Source: an uncultured beta proteobacterium (GTDB taxonomy: Bacteria > Pseudomonadota > Gammaproteobacteria > Burkholderiales > Burkholderiaceae_C). Taken from it: 64,000 nucleotides of DNA. The notes beneath the pieces are model-generated. The model searched no databases. It saw only the letters and a list, made by a program, of their open reading frames with translations, and was not told the origin of the DNA. The DNA is taken from the NCBI GenBank assembly GCA_903876735.1, contig CAIRAW010000030.1:1-64000 (forward strand), given 5' to 3'. The translations under genes were made by a program, and so were the position numbers. Below are positions 37,010 through 50,064 of this stretch, in pieces (the stretch's first letter is position 1; each line of letters opens with the position of its first letter).

Positions 37010-37792
37010 TCAAATGGTAAACATCATCGCCGTCAGGATGAAGTCAAGCCCGAGTACGGCGAGCGACGACACCACCACGGTGCGGGTTGTTGCGCTGGCC
37101 ACACCTTCTGGCGTGGGCTGGGCGTCGAAACCCTGCAACAGCGCCACAAAAGTGACGGTAAAACCAAACACGATGCTCTTGATGACGCCGTTGCCCAGAT
37201 CCTGCCAGACATCGACACCTTCCTGGATCTGGCTCCAGAACGAGCCACCATCAACGCCGATCATGACCACCCCCACCGCCCAACCACCAATAATGCCCAT
37301 GGCGCTGAAAACAGCCGCCAGCAAGGGCATGGTGATGACGCCGGCCCAGAAACGCGGTGCCAGCACGCGCTGCACCGGGTCCACCGCCATCATTTCCATC
37401 ACGCTGATCTGCTCGCCTGCTTTCATGAGCCCGATCTCGGCCGTCAGCGAGGTGCCGGCGCGTCCCGCAAACAGCAAGGCCGTCACCACCGGCCCGAGTT
37501 CGCGCACCAGTGTCAGCGTCACCAGCAGACCCAGGGCCGACGACGAACCATAGCGCTGCAAGGTGTAATAACCCTGCAGGCCAAACACAAAACCGACAAA
37601 CAGGCCGGAGACGGCAATGATAGCCAGGGAGTAGTTGCCCAGAAAATGAATCTGGTCACGGATCAGGCCAAAGCGCTTCAGGCTCGGGCCCAGGGTCGCG
37701 AGCAGACGCAGGAACAGGCGCGCGCCATGCCCGAGGTCGGCCAGTTGCGAACGCACGGCAAAGCCGACATCACCCGGTTTGTACCAGCTCAT
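37010..37792 (-). CDS. mlaE: Phospholipid ABC transporter permease MlaE
   Basis: Inner-membrane permease of the MlaFEDB complex, 260 residues with five or six helices; the family signature around ELGPVVTALLFAGRAGTSLTAEIGLMK is complete. Start overlaps the mlaF stop (ATGA). Confidence 0.94.
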   Translation of the reverse strand: MSWYKPGDVGFAVRSQLADLGHGARLFLRLLATLGPSLKRFGLIRDQIHFLGNYSLAIIAVSGLFVGFVFGLQGYYTLQRYGSSSALGLLVTLTLVRELGPVVTALLFAGRAGTSLTAEIGLMKAGEQISVMEMMAVDPVQRVLAPRFWAGVITMPLLAAVFSAMGIIGGWAVGVVMIGVDGGSFWSQIQEGVDVWQDLGNGVIKSIVFGFTVTFVALLQGFDAQPTPEGVASATTRTVVVSSLAVLGLDFILTAMMFTI

Positions 37793-38607
37793 GCTTCAAC
37801 CCCCAATCCAAAATCGGCATTGACAGAAAGGCCGGGGTAATGAAAACGCACCGGGCCGTCAGACAGGGCATTGACATACTGATAGACCAGCGGGTCGGTG
37901 CTGTGAAGGACCTGCTCGGGCGTGCCCTGGGTCGCCACCTTGCCATTGGCCAGGATGATCACATGGTCGGCAATCGACATGGTTTGTTCCAACTCATGGG
38001 AAACAAAAATGCTGGTCAGACCCATCGAATCGTTAAGTTGGCGAATCAGGCGGGCAGAGGTGCCGGTCGAGATCGGGTCCAGTCCGGAAAACGGCTCGTC
38101 GTACATGACCAGGTCCGGGTCCAGCGCAATCGCGCGCGCCAGCGCAACACGCCGCGCCATGCCGCCAGAGACATCGCTGGGCGCCAGGTCCCGCGCGCCG
38201 CGCAGACCGACGGCATTGAGCTTCATCAGCACGATGTCTCGAATCAGGGTTTCAGGCAGATCGGTGTGCTCGCGCAAAGGGAAAGCGACATTGTCAAACA
38301 CCGAGAGGTCGGCAAACAGGGCGCCGAACTGGAACAGCATGCCCATGCGGCGCCGGGCTGCATACAACTGCGTCTGGTCCATGAGGCCGACGTCCTGCCC
38401 GTCAAACAGCATTTCGCCCGACTGGGCCCGGTTCTGTCCACCGATCAGGCGCAGGATGGTGGTCTTGCCACCACCAGAAGCACCCATCAGCGCCGTCACT
38501 TTGCCACGCGGAACAGACACCGAAACGTCGTCCAGAATCACGCGCTCGCCGTACCCGAAGGTCAGGTGACGCATTTCGACAAGGGATTCTGAAGCGGGTG
38601 CGGCCAT
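37789..38607 (-). CDS. mlaF: Phospholipid ABC transporter ATP-binding protein MlaF
   Basis: ATPase of the Mla system, 272 residues from ATG 38607. Walker [10 protein letters not shown], signature [13 protein letters not shown] and Walker [13 protein letters not shown] are present. The frame stays open upstream to 38646, but that extension reads through a strong terminator hairpin (38614-38634), so the inner ATG is preferred. It heads mlaFEDACB. Confidence 0.91.
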   Translation of the reverse strand: MAAPASESLVEMRHLTFGYGERVILDDVSVSVPRGKVTALMGASGGGKTTILRLIGGQNRAQSGEMLFDGQDVGLMDQTQLYAARRRMGMLFQFGALFADLSVFDNVAFPLREHTDLPETLIRDIVLMKLNAVGLRGARDLAPSDVSGGMARRVALARAIALDPDLVMYDEPFSGLDPISTGTSARLIRQLNDSMGLTSIFVSHELEQTMSIADHVIILANGKVATQGTPEQVLHSTDPLVYQYVNALSDGPVRFHYPGLSVNADFGLGVEA

Positions 38608-38613
38608 GGTGAG

Positions 38614-38634
38614 AAAAAGCCGGGCAAACCCGGC
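38614..38634 (-). terminator. Rho-independent terminator between gltD and mlaF
   Basis: Minus-strand stem GCCGGG, loop TTTG, stem CCCGGC, then TTTTT (38618-38614). It lies 55 bp after the gltD stop and ends 6 bp before the mlaF ATG. Most simply it ends gltBD. A TATGAT -10-like hexamer at 38642-38647 would start an mlaF transcript right at the hairpin. Confidence 0.75.
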
Positions 38635-38688
38635 AACCCGGATCATACGGGATTACCCGAGTTCACACCTTATTGCATACCCAAGACC

Positions 38689-40155
38689 TCAGCGTGGCAA
38701 GGTGCTCGCCCCCATCAGGAATTCGTCAACCGCGCGGGCCGCCTGCCGCCCTTCGCGGATGGCCCAGACCACCAGGCTCTGGCCACGCCGGATGTCGCCC
38801 GCGGCAAAGACCTTGTCGACATTGGTGGCATAGCCCCCGACCAGTTCCGTGCTGGCCTTGGCGTTGCCCCGTGCGTCGAGCTCGACACCAAAAGACTGCA
38901 ACACCGAGGCCACCGGGCTGACAAAGCCCATGGCCAGCAGCACCAGATCGGCTTTCATGACCTGCTCGCTGTCTGCGACCTCGACCATCTTGCCGTCCTT
39001 CCATTCGACGCGCACGGTCTTGAGTCCGGTGACCTTGCCTTTTTCGCCGATGAACTCCTTGGTGGAGATGGCGAATTCGCGGGTGCAGCCTTCGTCATGG
39101 CTGGAGCTGGTGCGCAACTTGAGCGGCCAGTAAGGCCAGGTCATGGGGCGATTTTCTTCCACGGGCGGTTGCGGCATCACCTCAAACTGGGTAACGCTGG
39201 CCGCTCCGTGGCGGTTGCTGGTGCCGACGCAATCAGAACCCGTATCTCCGCCGCCGATCACAATGACGTGCTTGCCATCGGCGCGCAACTGACCCTTGAG
39301 TTTGTCGCCGGCATTGACCTTGTTTTGCTGCGGCAGGAACTCCATGGCGAAATGAACGCCGTCAAGTTCACGCCCCGGCACTGCCAGGTCGCGCGACTGC
39401 TCGGCGCCACCGGTCAGGATGATCGCATCAAAGTCCTTTTGCAACTGCTCTGGCGTGATGCTTTCCTTGGCCCAGTTCGTAACCTTGCTGCCCTTGGGCA
39501 GGGTGCCGACCAGCACGCCGGTGCGAACCGCCACGCCTTCCTTTTGCATCTGCTCGACACGGCGGTCGATGTGCGACTTTTCCATCTTGAAGTCAGGAAT
39601 GCCGTAGCGCAGCAGGCCACCAACGCGGTCGTTCTTCTCGAACAGGGTCACGTCGTGACCGACACGCGCCAACTGCTGCGCTGCGGCCATGCCGGCCGGG
39701 CCGGAGCCGACCACGGCCACTTTCTTACCGCTCTTGTGCGCGGGAACTTGCGGCTGGACCCAGCCCTCGCTCCAGGCGCGGTCGATGATGGCGTGCTCGA
39801 TCGACTTGATGCCCACCGCGGCATCGCTCACGTTCAGGGTGCAGGCGGCCTCGCAGGGCGCCGGGCAGATGCGACCGGTGAACTCGGGAAAATTATTGGT
39901 GCTGTGCAGCACCGTAATCGCGTTCTTCCAATCGCCGCGGTAAACGAGGTCGTTGAAGTCCGGAATGATGTTGTTGACCGGGCAGCCGTTGTTGCAGAAC
40001 GGCGTGCCGCAGTCCATGCAGCGCGCTGCCTGCAGCTTGGCCTGTGACTCGTCCAGACCGACCACGAATTCGCGGTAATGCTTGAGGCGCTCGGCCGCAG
40101 GCTTGTAGCCCTCTTCGATGCGCTCAATCTCCATGAAGCCAGTGACTTTTCCCAT
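38689..40155 (-). CDS. gltD: Glutamate synthase small subunit
   Basis: NADPH-binding beta subunit feeding electrons to GltB. The 488-residue protein has two N-terminal cysteine clusters for Fe-S centres ([15 protein letters not shown] and [11 protein letters not shown]), an FAD-binding [13 protein letters not shown] and an NADPH-binding [12 protein letters not shown]. Start 40155 has AGGA upstream; a longer frame to 40188 would reach into gltB. Lies 29 bp after gltB. Confidence 0.94.
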   Translation of the reverse strand: MGKVTGFMEIERIEEGYKPAAERLKHYREFVVGLDESQAKLQAARCMDCGTPFCNNGCPVNNIIPDFNDLVYRGDWKNAITVLHSTNNFPEFTGRICPAPCEAACTLNVSDAAVGIKSIEHAIIDRAWSEGWVQPQVPAHKSGKKVAVVGSGPAGMAAAQQLARVGHDVTLFEKNDRVGGLLRYGIPDFKMEKSHIDRRVEQMQKEGVAVRTGVLVGTLPKGSKVTNWAKESITPEQLQKDFDAIILTGGAEQSRDLAVPGRELDGVHFAMEFLPQQNKVNAGDKLKGQLRADGKHVIVIGGGDTGSDCVGTSNRHGAASVTQFEVMPQPPVEENRPMTWPYWPLKLRTSSSHDEGCTREFAISTKEFIGEKGKVTGLKTVRVEWKDGKMVEVADSEQVMKADLVLLAMGFVSPVASVLQSFGVELDARGNAKASTELVGGYATNVDKVFAAGDIRRGQSLVVWAIREGRQAARAVDEFLMGASTLPR

Positions 40156-40184
40156 GATTCCTGTCCTTTTCGTCTTTAACTGAT

Positions 40185-44876
<4,692 letters not shown>

Positions 44877-44907
44877 GGCGTGTTCCTAATAAATGTCAGA
44901 TTCAGAG

Positions 44908-44936
44908 AGAATACCGCAATGCAACAAAAGTGCCAA
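44908..44936 (-). promoter_or_regulatory. Putative sigma70 promoter of gltBD
   Basis: On the minus strand TTGGCA (44931-44936) and TATTCT (44908-44913) are separated by exactly 17 bp. The expected start near 44901 gives a leader of about 25 nt with AGGAA before the gltB ATG. It is the best promoter match seen in the window. Confidence 0.65.
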
Positions 44937-44943
44937 GAAGAAT

Positions 44944-45000
44944 AATAGGGGTCAGATTCCAATTATTTCTTGACTTAATTAATCAATGAATAATTGGGGA
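44944..45000. repeat. AT-rich hairpin element next to the RAYT gene
   Basis: The segment AATAGGGGTCAGATTCC is followed by a palindrome CCAATTATT (44959-44967) and AATAATTGG (44989-44997), with TTAATTAA in the loop, then GGGGACATATC. Composition is sharply AT-rich against the neighbours. Sequences opening GGGGTCAGA are often seen beside REP-associated transposases in betaproteobacteria, so it is likely its 3' element. Confidence 0.6.
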
Positions 45001-45050
45001 CATATCAAATTAAGGCTTTTCGAGCCCCTTTTGCGCACAGCTGGCCGGCT

Positions 45051-45749
45051 TCAGTCGACCTTCAGACTGGCCAGCGGTCTTCCGGCCCTGAGTTTGCTGA
45101 CCCGGCGCTCGGTTCGCTTTTGCAACTCTGCGACAAAATCGGGCTCTCCCAGCGCCCAGCCGCTCAAGGCCGAGCGCGTCAGCGCATCGCCCTGTGCCGG
45201 ACTGACGCCGGACTGCACCAAATCGGCGTACGCTGCCTCACGGGCAAAGGGCGTGTTGCCCAACTCCCACATCAGGGCATGGGGCGTGATCAGTTTGTCG
45301 GTGCGCAGACCGGCGTAATGCCCATAACTGGACCACGGGTAGTCGCCCGGTGTCGCCACCAGTCCGGCACGCACCGGATTGAGGTCGATGTAGGCCATGC
45401 AGGCCAGCAGGTAGCGCTCGCTCTGGATCAGTGCGGATTTGTAGCGCCCTTCCCATAAGGTGCCGCTGCGCTGCTGGCTGTCATTGAAGTAGCGCACATA
45501 ACGCCGGCCCAGCGCCTGCATCATCTGAGGCAAGCCATCGGGCGTCTGCGGTGTGGCCAACAGATGAAAGTGGTTGCTCATCAGCACGTAAGCGTGGATA
45601 GAGACACCAAACTTGCGCGCATTTTCCGCCAGCAGGTCCAGCAGGGTCTGGTAATCGGCAGGGGAGGCAAAAATGGCCTGCCGGTTGTTGCCGCGCTGGA
45701 TCACGTGGTGCGCAAAACCGGGCAAGGTGAGGCGGGGCAGGCGCGCCAT
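45051..45749 (-). CDS. REP-associated tyrosine transposase (RAYT, Y1 family)
   Basis: A 232-residue IS200-like single-strand transposase relative. HUH-type metal motif HFH at 60-62 (MSNHFHLLATP), start RLPRLTLPGFAHHVIQRGNN and the YIDLNPVRAG motif (120-129) with a candidate catalytic Tyr120 identify the family. These enzymes act on REP hairpins and are usually single-copy domesticated genes. It begins 5 bp after the methyltransferase stop, so it may be carried on the aro-dgt transcript. It looks intact. Confidence 0.88.
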   Translation of the reverse strand: MARLPRLTLPGFAHHVIQRGNNRQAIFASPADYQTLLDLLAENARKFGVSIHAYVLMSNHFHLLATPQTPDGLPQMMQALGRRYVRYFNDSQQRSGTLWEGRYKSALIQSERYLLACMAYIDLNPVRAGLVATPGDYPWSSYGHYAGLRTDKLITPHALMWELGNTPFAREAAYADLVQSGVSPAQGDALTRSALSGWALGEPDFVAELQKRTERRVSKLRAGRPLASLKVD

Positions 45750-45754
45750 GGACG

Positions 45755-46669
45755 TTACCCCGCTTCGAGTGCCGGCTCAGCGAGTCGAAACCGCGTTTCC
45801 AGCATCGCGTCCAGACCGAATTCGTGCAACAGGGCGCGCAGACGCTCGGCAGCGCTGCGCTTCTTCTGCCCGGTATAGCGCGCCATGATGAGTTCGTTCT
45901 TCATGCTGTGTTCCCAGCCCACCAACTCGGTCACGGTGACCTGGTAACCCGAAGCCTCCAGGTACAGGCAGCGCAGGACGTTGGTGATCTGGCTGCCGAT
46001 CTCGCGCGTATGCAGGGGATGGCGCCAGAGTTCGGCCAGTGGCGTGCGCGACAGGGACAACGCCTTGTGCTCACTCAGACGCCGCGCCACTTCGGCCTGG
46101 CAGCAGGGCACGAGCACCATCAGTTTGGCGTGCTTTTGCAGACCGAAGGCGATCGCGTCATCGGTGGCGGTGTCGCAGGCGTGCAGCGCGGTCACGACAT
46201 CGACCTGTTCGGGCATTTCACCGGCAGCGGCCGATTCGGCAACCGTCAGATTCAAAAACGACATGCGATCAAAGCCCAGTCGCGCCGCCAACTCGCGCGA
46301 TTTCTGCACCAGTTCGGCGCGCGTCTCGATGCCGTAGATATGCCCACTTGGCTGCGCCTTGAAAAACAGGTCGTAGAGGATAAAGCCCAGATACGACTTG
46401 CCGGCACCATGGTCGGCCAGCGTGATGCCAGTTCCGGGCTGGGCTGGCAACTCCAGCAGCATCTTCTCGATGAACTGAAACAGATGGTAGACCTGCTTGA
46501 GCTTGCGGCGCGAATCCTGGTTGAGCTTGCCATCAGGCGTCAGGATATGCAGTTCCTTCAACAGCTCAATCGACTGGCCGGGCCGGATTTCCGGTGCAAT
46601 CACGCCGGTTTGCGGCATCTTGGTGCGCGCGCCATTGTCGGCGGACGAACGCGATTTCTTGTTCTTCAT
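45755..46669 (-). CDS. SAM-dependent methyltransferase-like protein
   Basis: A 304-residue protein with a Rossmann methyltransferase core: TLADHGAGKSYLGFILYD (motif I region), YGIETRAELVQKSRELA, VVTALHACDTATDDAI and the VPCCQAE motif, a combination seen in the Methyltransf_32 group (GSTCD-like). Substrate unknown; the group includes RNA-linked proteins. Start overlaps the DUF1415 stop (ATGA). Confidence 0.8.
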   Translation of the reverse strand: MKNKKSRSSADNGARTKMPQTGVIAPEIRPGQSIELLKELHILTPDGKLNQDSRRKLKQVYHLFQFIEKMLLELPAQPGTGITLADHGAGKSYLGFILYDLFFKAQPSGHIYGIETRAELVQKSRELAARLGFDRMSFLNLTVAESAAAGEMPEQVDVVTALHACDTATDDAIAFGLQKHAKLMVLVPCCQAEVARRLSEHKALSLSRTPLAELWRHPLHTREIGSQITNVLRCLYLEASGYQVTVTELVGWEHSMKNELIMARYTGQKKRSAAERLRALLHEFGLDAMLETRFRLAEPALEAG

Positions 46670-47223
46670 GTTTGTGAGCGCCCGACCCCGAGTGCCGCCC
46701 AGCCGTCGGGTCCGAGCTCCTCCAGGGTCTGAATGTTCTTTTCGAAAATGGATTCAGCATCCGGAAAGGCCGCCACCGCGCGGTCCACACTCTCTTCACG
46801 CAGCAGGTGCAGCGTAGGATAGGGCGAGCGATTCGTGAAATTGGTGATGTCGTCGACATCGGTGCCGGCAAACTGGAACAACGGGTGCAAAGCGGCAATC
46901 TGCAGCACGCCGTCAAGTTCCAGATCAGCCAGCGCCTGGTCGGCCAGTTCCAGAAAATCATTGAAGTCCAGAAAATCCGCCAGACAGTCTGGCGCGATCA
47001 AGAGCGTGGTGTCGCGCACCGAAGCGTCTTCTGCGACCAAGGCCTTGAGCTCAAGCACCAGGTCTTCAAGCAATTGCGTCGCATTGCGGGCTGGACTCAC
47101 GGCATAGTGAACCTGCCCCTTGACGTGCACGCTCTTGGCAAACGGGCACAGGTTCAAGCCAATGACGGCGCGCTCGAGCCAGACGCGCGTGTCGTCGATC
47201 GGAATCTGGGAATTGGGGTCCAT
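46666..47223 (-). CDS. DUF1415 family protein
   Basis: A 185-residue soluble protein of unknown function matching DUF1415 by the starting WLERAVIGLNLCPFAKSV and the later ALHPLFQFAG and NRSPYPTLHLLREESV stretches. One conserved Cys (LCPFA) resembles a redox or metal site. It lies 13 bp after dgt and overlaps the methyltransferase gene by 4 bp. Confidence 0.83.
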   Translation of the reverse strand: MDPNSQIPIDDTRVWLERAVIGLNLCPFAKSVHVKGQVHYAVSPARNATQLLEDLVLELKALVAEDASVRDTTLLIAPDCLADFLDFNDFLELADQALADLELDGVLQIAALHPLFQFAGTDVDDITNFTNRSPYPTLHLLREESVDRAVAAFPDAESIFEKNIQTLEELGPDGWAALGVGRSQT

Positions 47224-47236
47224 CGCGGTTACCTGT

Positions 47237-48430
47237 TCAAATAAAACCAGCGGACTGCGCCGGCAACAGCTTGAGCTGGCGCAAGCGCTCGTGCTCGCGC
47301 CCGGCGAAGCGGTCGGTCATGCCGGCAATGTAGTCGGAGACGACTCGCGCCGCAGCGCGATTGGGGTCTGCGGCCGCACGCGCGATGTCCGAACGCGTCA
47401 GAAAACGACCCTGCATCTCTTGCGGGTGCGCCAGATAAACGTCAAAGAGAAAACGCACCATCTGCTTGGCCCGCCCCGTCGTTTCAAGCACCTGGGGATG
47501 GCGGTAAAGCTGGTGCAGCAAAAACTGCTTGAGTTGCTGCGACTTGACGCGCATGTCGGCACCAAACTGCAGCAAGGGTGGGTGTTGGCGAACCTCGTCC
47601 ACGCTGCACGGCTTTGCCTGCTGCAGCGCAGCGCCGGTGGCAGCTATCACATCGTAAACCTGGGCGCTGAGCATGCGCCGGATGGTCTCGTAGAGCAGGC
47701 GCCGGTCCTGCGTCTGCGCCTGCAGATCCGGGAATTCGGCCACCACCTGGCGTCTGTAATCTTCAAACAGGGCGACGTCCTTGAGCTGCGCCAACGTGAT
47801 CAGCCCGGAGCGCACACCGTCGTCGATGTCGTGCGCGTTGTAGGCGATCTCGTCCGCCAGATTGCACAGCTGCGCCTCCAGACTGGGCTGGGTTTGTGCC
47901 AGAAAACGCTGCCCAACGCCGCCAGGCTCACCGCGTTCGAGTCGCATGGCATGGGCACGCGAGCAATGCTTGAGGATGCCTTCGCGCGTCTCAAAGCTCA
48001 GGTTCAGCCCGTCGAACTGGGGATAGCGCTCCTCGAGACGATCAACAACGCGCAGGCTTTGCAGGTTGTGCTCGAAGCCACCGAACGCGGCCATGCATTC
48101 GTTGAGGGCGTCCTGCCCGGCGTGACCAAAGGGGGTATGACCCAGGTCGTGTGCCAGCGCAATGGCTTCCACCAAATCCTCGTTGAGCGCCAGCGAGCGC
48201 GCGATCGAGCGACCCAGTTGCGCCACCTCCAGCGAATGCGTCAAACGGGTGCGAAACAGATCGCCTTCGTGGTTCAGAAAAACCTGGGTCTTGTAGACCA
48301 GTCGCCGGAATGCACTGCTGTGCACGATTCGGTCACGATCACGCTGAAACTCTGTGCGTGTCGGCGCCGGTGGCTGTGCAAAGCGCCGGCCGCGCGAGCA
48401 CGCCGGATCACAGGCGTAGGCAGCAAGCAT
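47237..48430 (-). CDS. dgt: Deoxyguanosinetriphosphate triphosphohydrolase-like protein
   Basis: HD-domain dNTPase, 397 residues, hydrolysing dNTPs to nucleosides and triphosphate. The HD motif lies in [15 protein letters not shown] and [13 protein letters not shown], with the family start [13 protein letters not shown] and the [17 protein letters not shown] region. Its first 23 bp overlap aroB, so translation is probably coupled. aroKB-dgt is a standard betaproteobacterial order. Confidence 0.92.
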   Translation of the reverse strand: MLAAYACDPACSRGRRFAQPPAPTRTEFQRDRDRIVHSSAFRRLVYKTQVFLNHEGDLFRTRLTHSLEVAQLGRSIARSLALNEDLVEAIALAHDLGHTPFGHAGQDALNECMAAFGGFEHNLQSLRVVDRLEERYPQFDGLNLSFETREGILKHCSRAHAMRLERGEPGGVGQRFLAQTQPSLEAQLCNLADEIAYNAHDIDDGVRSGLITLAQLKDVALFEDYRRQVVAEFPDLQAQTQDRRLLYETIRRMLSAQVYDVIAATGAALQQAKPCSVDEVRQHPPLLQFGADMRVKSQQLKQFLLHQLYRHPQVLETTGRAKQMVRFLFDVYLAHPQEMQGRFLTRSDIARAAADPNRAAARVVSDYIAGMTDRFAGREHERLRQLKLLPAQSAGFI

Positions 48431-49511
48431 CGATCACCTCGCGCACCAGCGCGTCTGGTGCGCCGCGCATGCTGGCGCGTGCCGGACCATCGATTACGAC
48501 AAAGCGGATATCCCCGCCGAGCGCCTTCTTGTCCAGGCGCATCAATTCCAGATAACGCCCGGCGTTGTCCGCGGCGTCGAGCACCGGCCCCGTCACTGGC
48601 AAACCGGCTTTTTGAATCAAGGTCTTCAGGCGCTCAACCAAGCCCGCATCCACCAGGCCCAGTCGCTCAGACAGGCAGGCGGCCATCACCATGCCGCAAC
48701 CGACGGCCTCGCCGTGCAGCCACTGGCCATAACCCAAACCGGCCTCGATCGCGTGGCCGAAGGTATGGCCGAAGTTGAGGATGGCGCGCAGACCCGACTC
48801 ACGCTCATCCTGTGTAACCACCCAGGCCTTGATCTCGCAACAGCGTTTGACTGCGTGCGCCAGCGCCGCTGGATCACGGGTCAACAGGGCATCCATGTTG
48901 TCTTCAATCCAGCCGAAGAAAACCATGTCAGCGATCGGCCCGTACTTGATCACTTCGGCCAGACCGGCACTGAGTTCACGTGGCGGCAGGGTCTTGAGCG
49001 TATCGAGGTCGCACACCACCAGCAGCGGCTGGTAGAAGGCGCCGATCATGTTCTTGCCCAGCGGATGGTTGATGCCGGTCTTGCCACCAACCGAGGAGTC
49101 AACCTGCGCCAGCAAGGTGCTTGGAATCTGGACAAACGGCACGCCACGCATGTAGCTGGCAGCGGCAAAGCCGGTCATGTCGCCAACGACGCCGCCACCG
49201 AGCGCAAACAGCACCGTCTTGCGATCGCAGCCGTGTTGCAACAGGGCATCGAAAATCAGGTTCAGCGTTTCCCAGGTCTTGAATTCCTCACCGTCGGGCA
49301 GGATGATCTGGTGGATATGGGCGTACCTGCTTTGCAAGGCCGACTGCAGGCGCTGCGCATACAGAGGCGCAACAGTCGCGTTGCTGACGATCAGCGCACT
49401 GATGGCGCGCGGCAGCGCGGCATAAGTCAGCGGATCGTCGAAAAGCGCGGCGCCGATGGTGATCGGGTAGCTGCGGTCCTGCAGTTCAATTGATACGGTC
49501 TGGGCATTCAT
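48408..49511 (-). CDS. aroB: 3-dehydroquinate synthase
   Basis: Second enzyme of the shikimate pathway, converting DAHP to 3-dehydroquinate with NAD and a divalent metal. A 367-residue protein with [16 protein letters not shown] loop, [18 protein letters not shown], and the metal-binding HGEAV. It is 5 bp after aroK and overlaps dgt. Confidence 0.95.
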   Translation of the reverse strand: MNAQTVSIELQDRSYPITIGAALFDDPLTYAALPRAISALIVSNATVAPLYAQRLQSALQSRYAHIHQIILPDGEEFKTWETLNLIFDALLQHGCDRKTVLFALGGGVVGDMTGFAAASYMRGVPFVQIPSTLLAQVDSSVGGKTGINHPLGKNMIGAFYQPLLVVCDLDTLKTLPPRELSAGLAEVIKYGPIADMVFFGWIEDNMDALLTRDPAALAHAVKRCCEIKAWVVTQDERESGLRAILNFGHTFGHAIEAGLGYGQWLHGEAVGCGMVMAACLSERLGLVDAGLVERLKTLIQKAGLPVTGPVLDAADNAGRYLELMRLDKKALGGDIRFVVIDGPARASMRGAPDALVREVIDACCLRL

Positions 49512-49516
49512 TGCCC

Positions 49517-50038
49517 CTAGTTTAGAGGCAACAGCCCCGCCAGTTCGAGCTGCGTGATGATCATGCCAACCAAGGTAGCGACTGAAGGACGGCCCGTCTC
49601 CATGATGAAGTGCGCAGTCTCACGGTACAGCGGGTCGCGCACGGCGTGCAGATCGCGCAGGCGACTCAGCGGATCAGCCACCTGCAGCAAAGGCCGGTTC
49701 ACCTCATGGCGCAGGCGTCTATACAGTTCATCGGGCGAGGAGTTGAGGTAGATAACCTGGCTGCGCTGGTGCAGGTGCGCGCGGTTGTTTGGGCGCAGCA
49801 CGGCGCCGCCCCCGGTTGACAGCACGCCTTCGAAATTTTGCGTGAGCTCATCGAGCACCACCTCTTCGACATCACGAAAGCGCGCTTCACCCTCGCGTTC
49901 AAAATACTCACGGATCGAGCAACCAAGTTGGCGCTCGATCACCTGGTCGGAATCAACAAAAGGCAGTTGCAGCCGCCGGGCGAGCTGGCGCCCGACGGTG
50001 GATTTGCCGGAGCCGGGCAGGCCGATGAGGGATATCAA
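49517..50038 (-). CDS. aroK: Shikimate kinase
   Basis: Phosphorylates shikimate. The 173-residue protein has Walker [10 protein letters not shown] (7-15), shikimate-binding DSD and the lid [11 protein letters not shown]. It appears to use a TTG start at 50038, because the frame begins with MISLIGLPG and no ATG or GTG precedes it; an out-of-frame 7-codon ATG...TGA at 50059-50036 ends on that TTG (TTGA). Confidence 0.92.
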   Translation of the reverse strand: MISLIGLPGSGKSTVGRQLARRLQLPFVDSDQVIERQLGCSIREYFEREGEARFRDVEEVVLDELTQNFEGVLSTGGGAVLRPNNRAHLHQRSQVIYLNSSPDELYRRLRHEVNRPLLQVADPLSRLRDLHAVRDPLYRETAHFIMETGRPSVATLVGMIITQLELAGLLPLN

Positions 50039-50064
50039 TGCTCAAACACCCGGCTCATGAAAAA

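Noticed and set aside
47120-48778. 552-codon plus-strand frame across dgt and aroB
   Set aside because: Spans two well-supported minus-strand genes and shows no family features.
50036-50059. Seven-codon minus-strand ATG frame before aroK
   Set aside because: Too short to call a gene; recorded only because its stop overlaps the aroK TTG.
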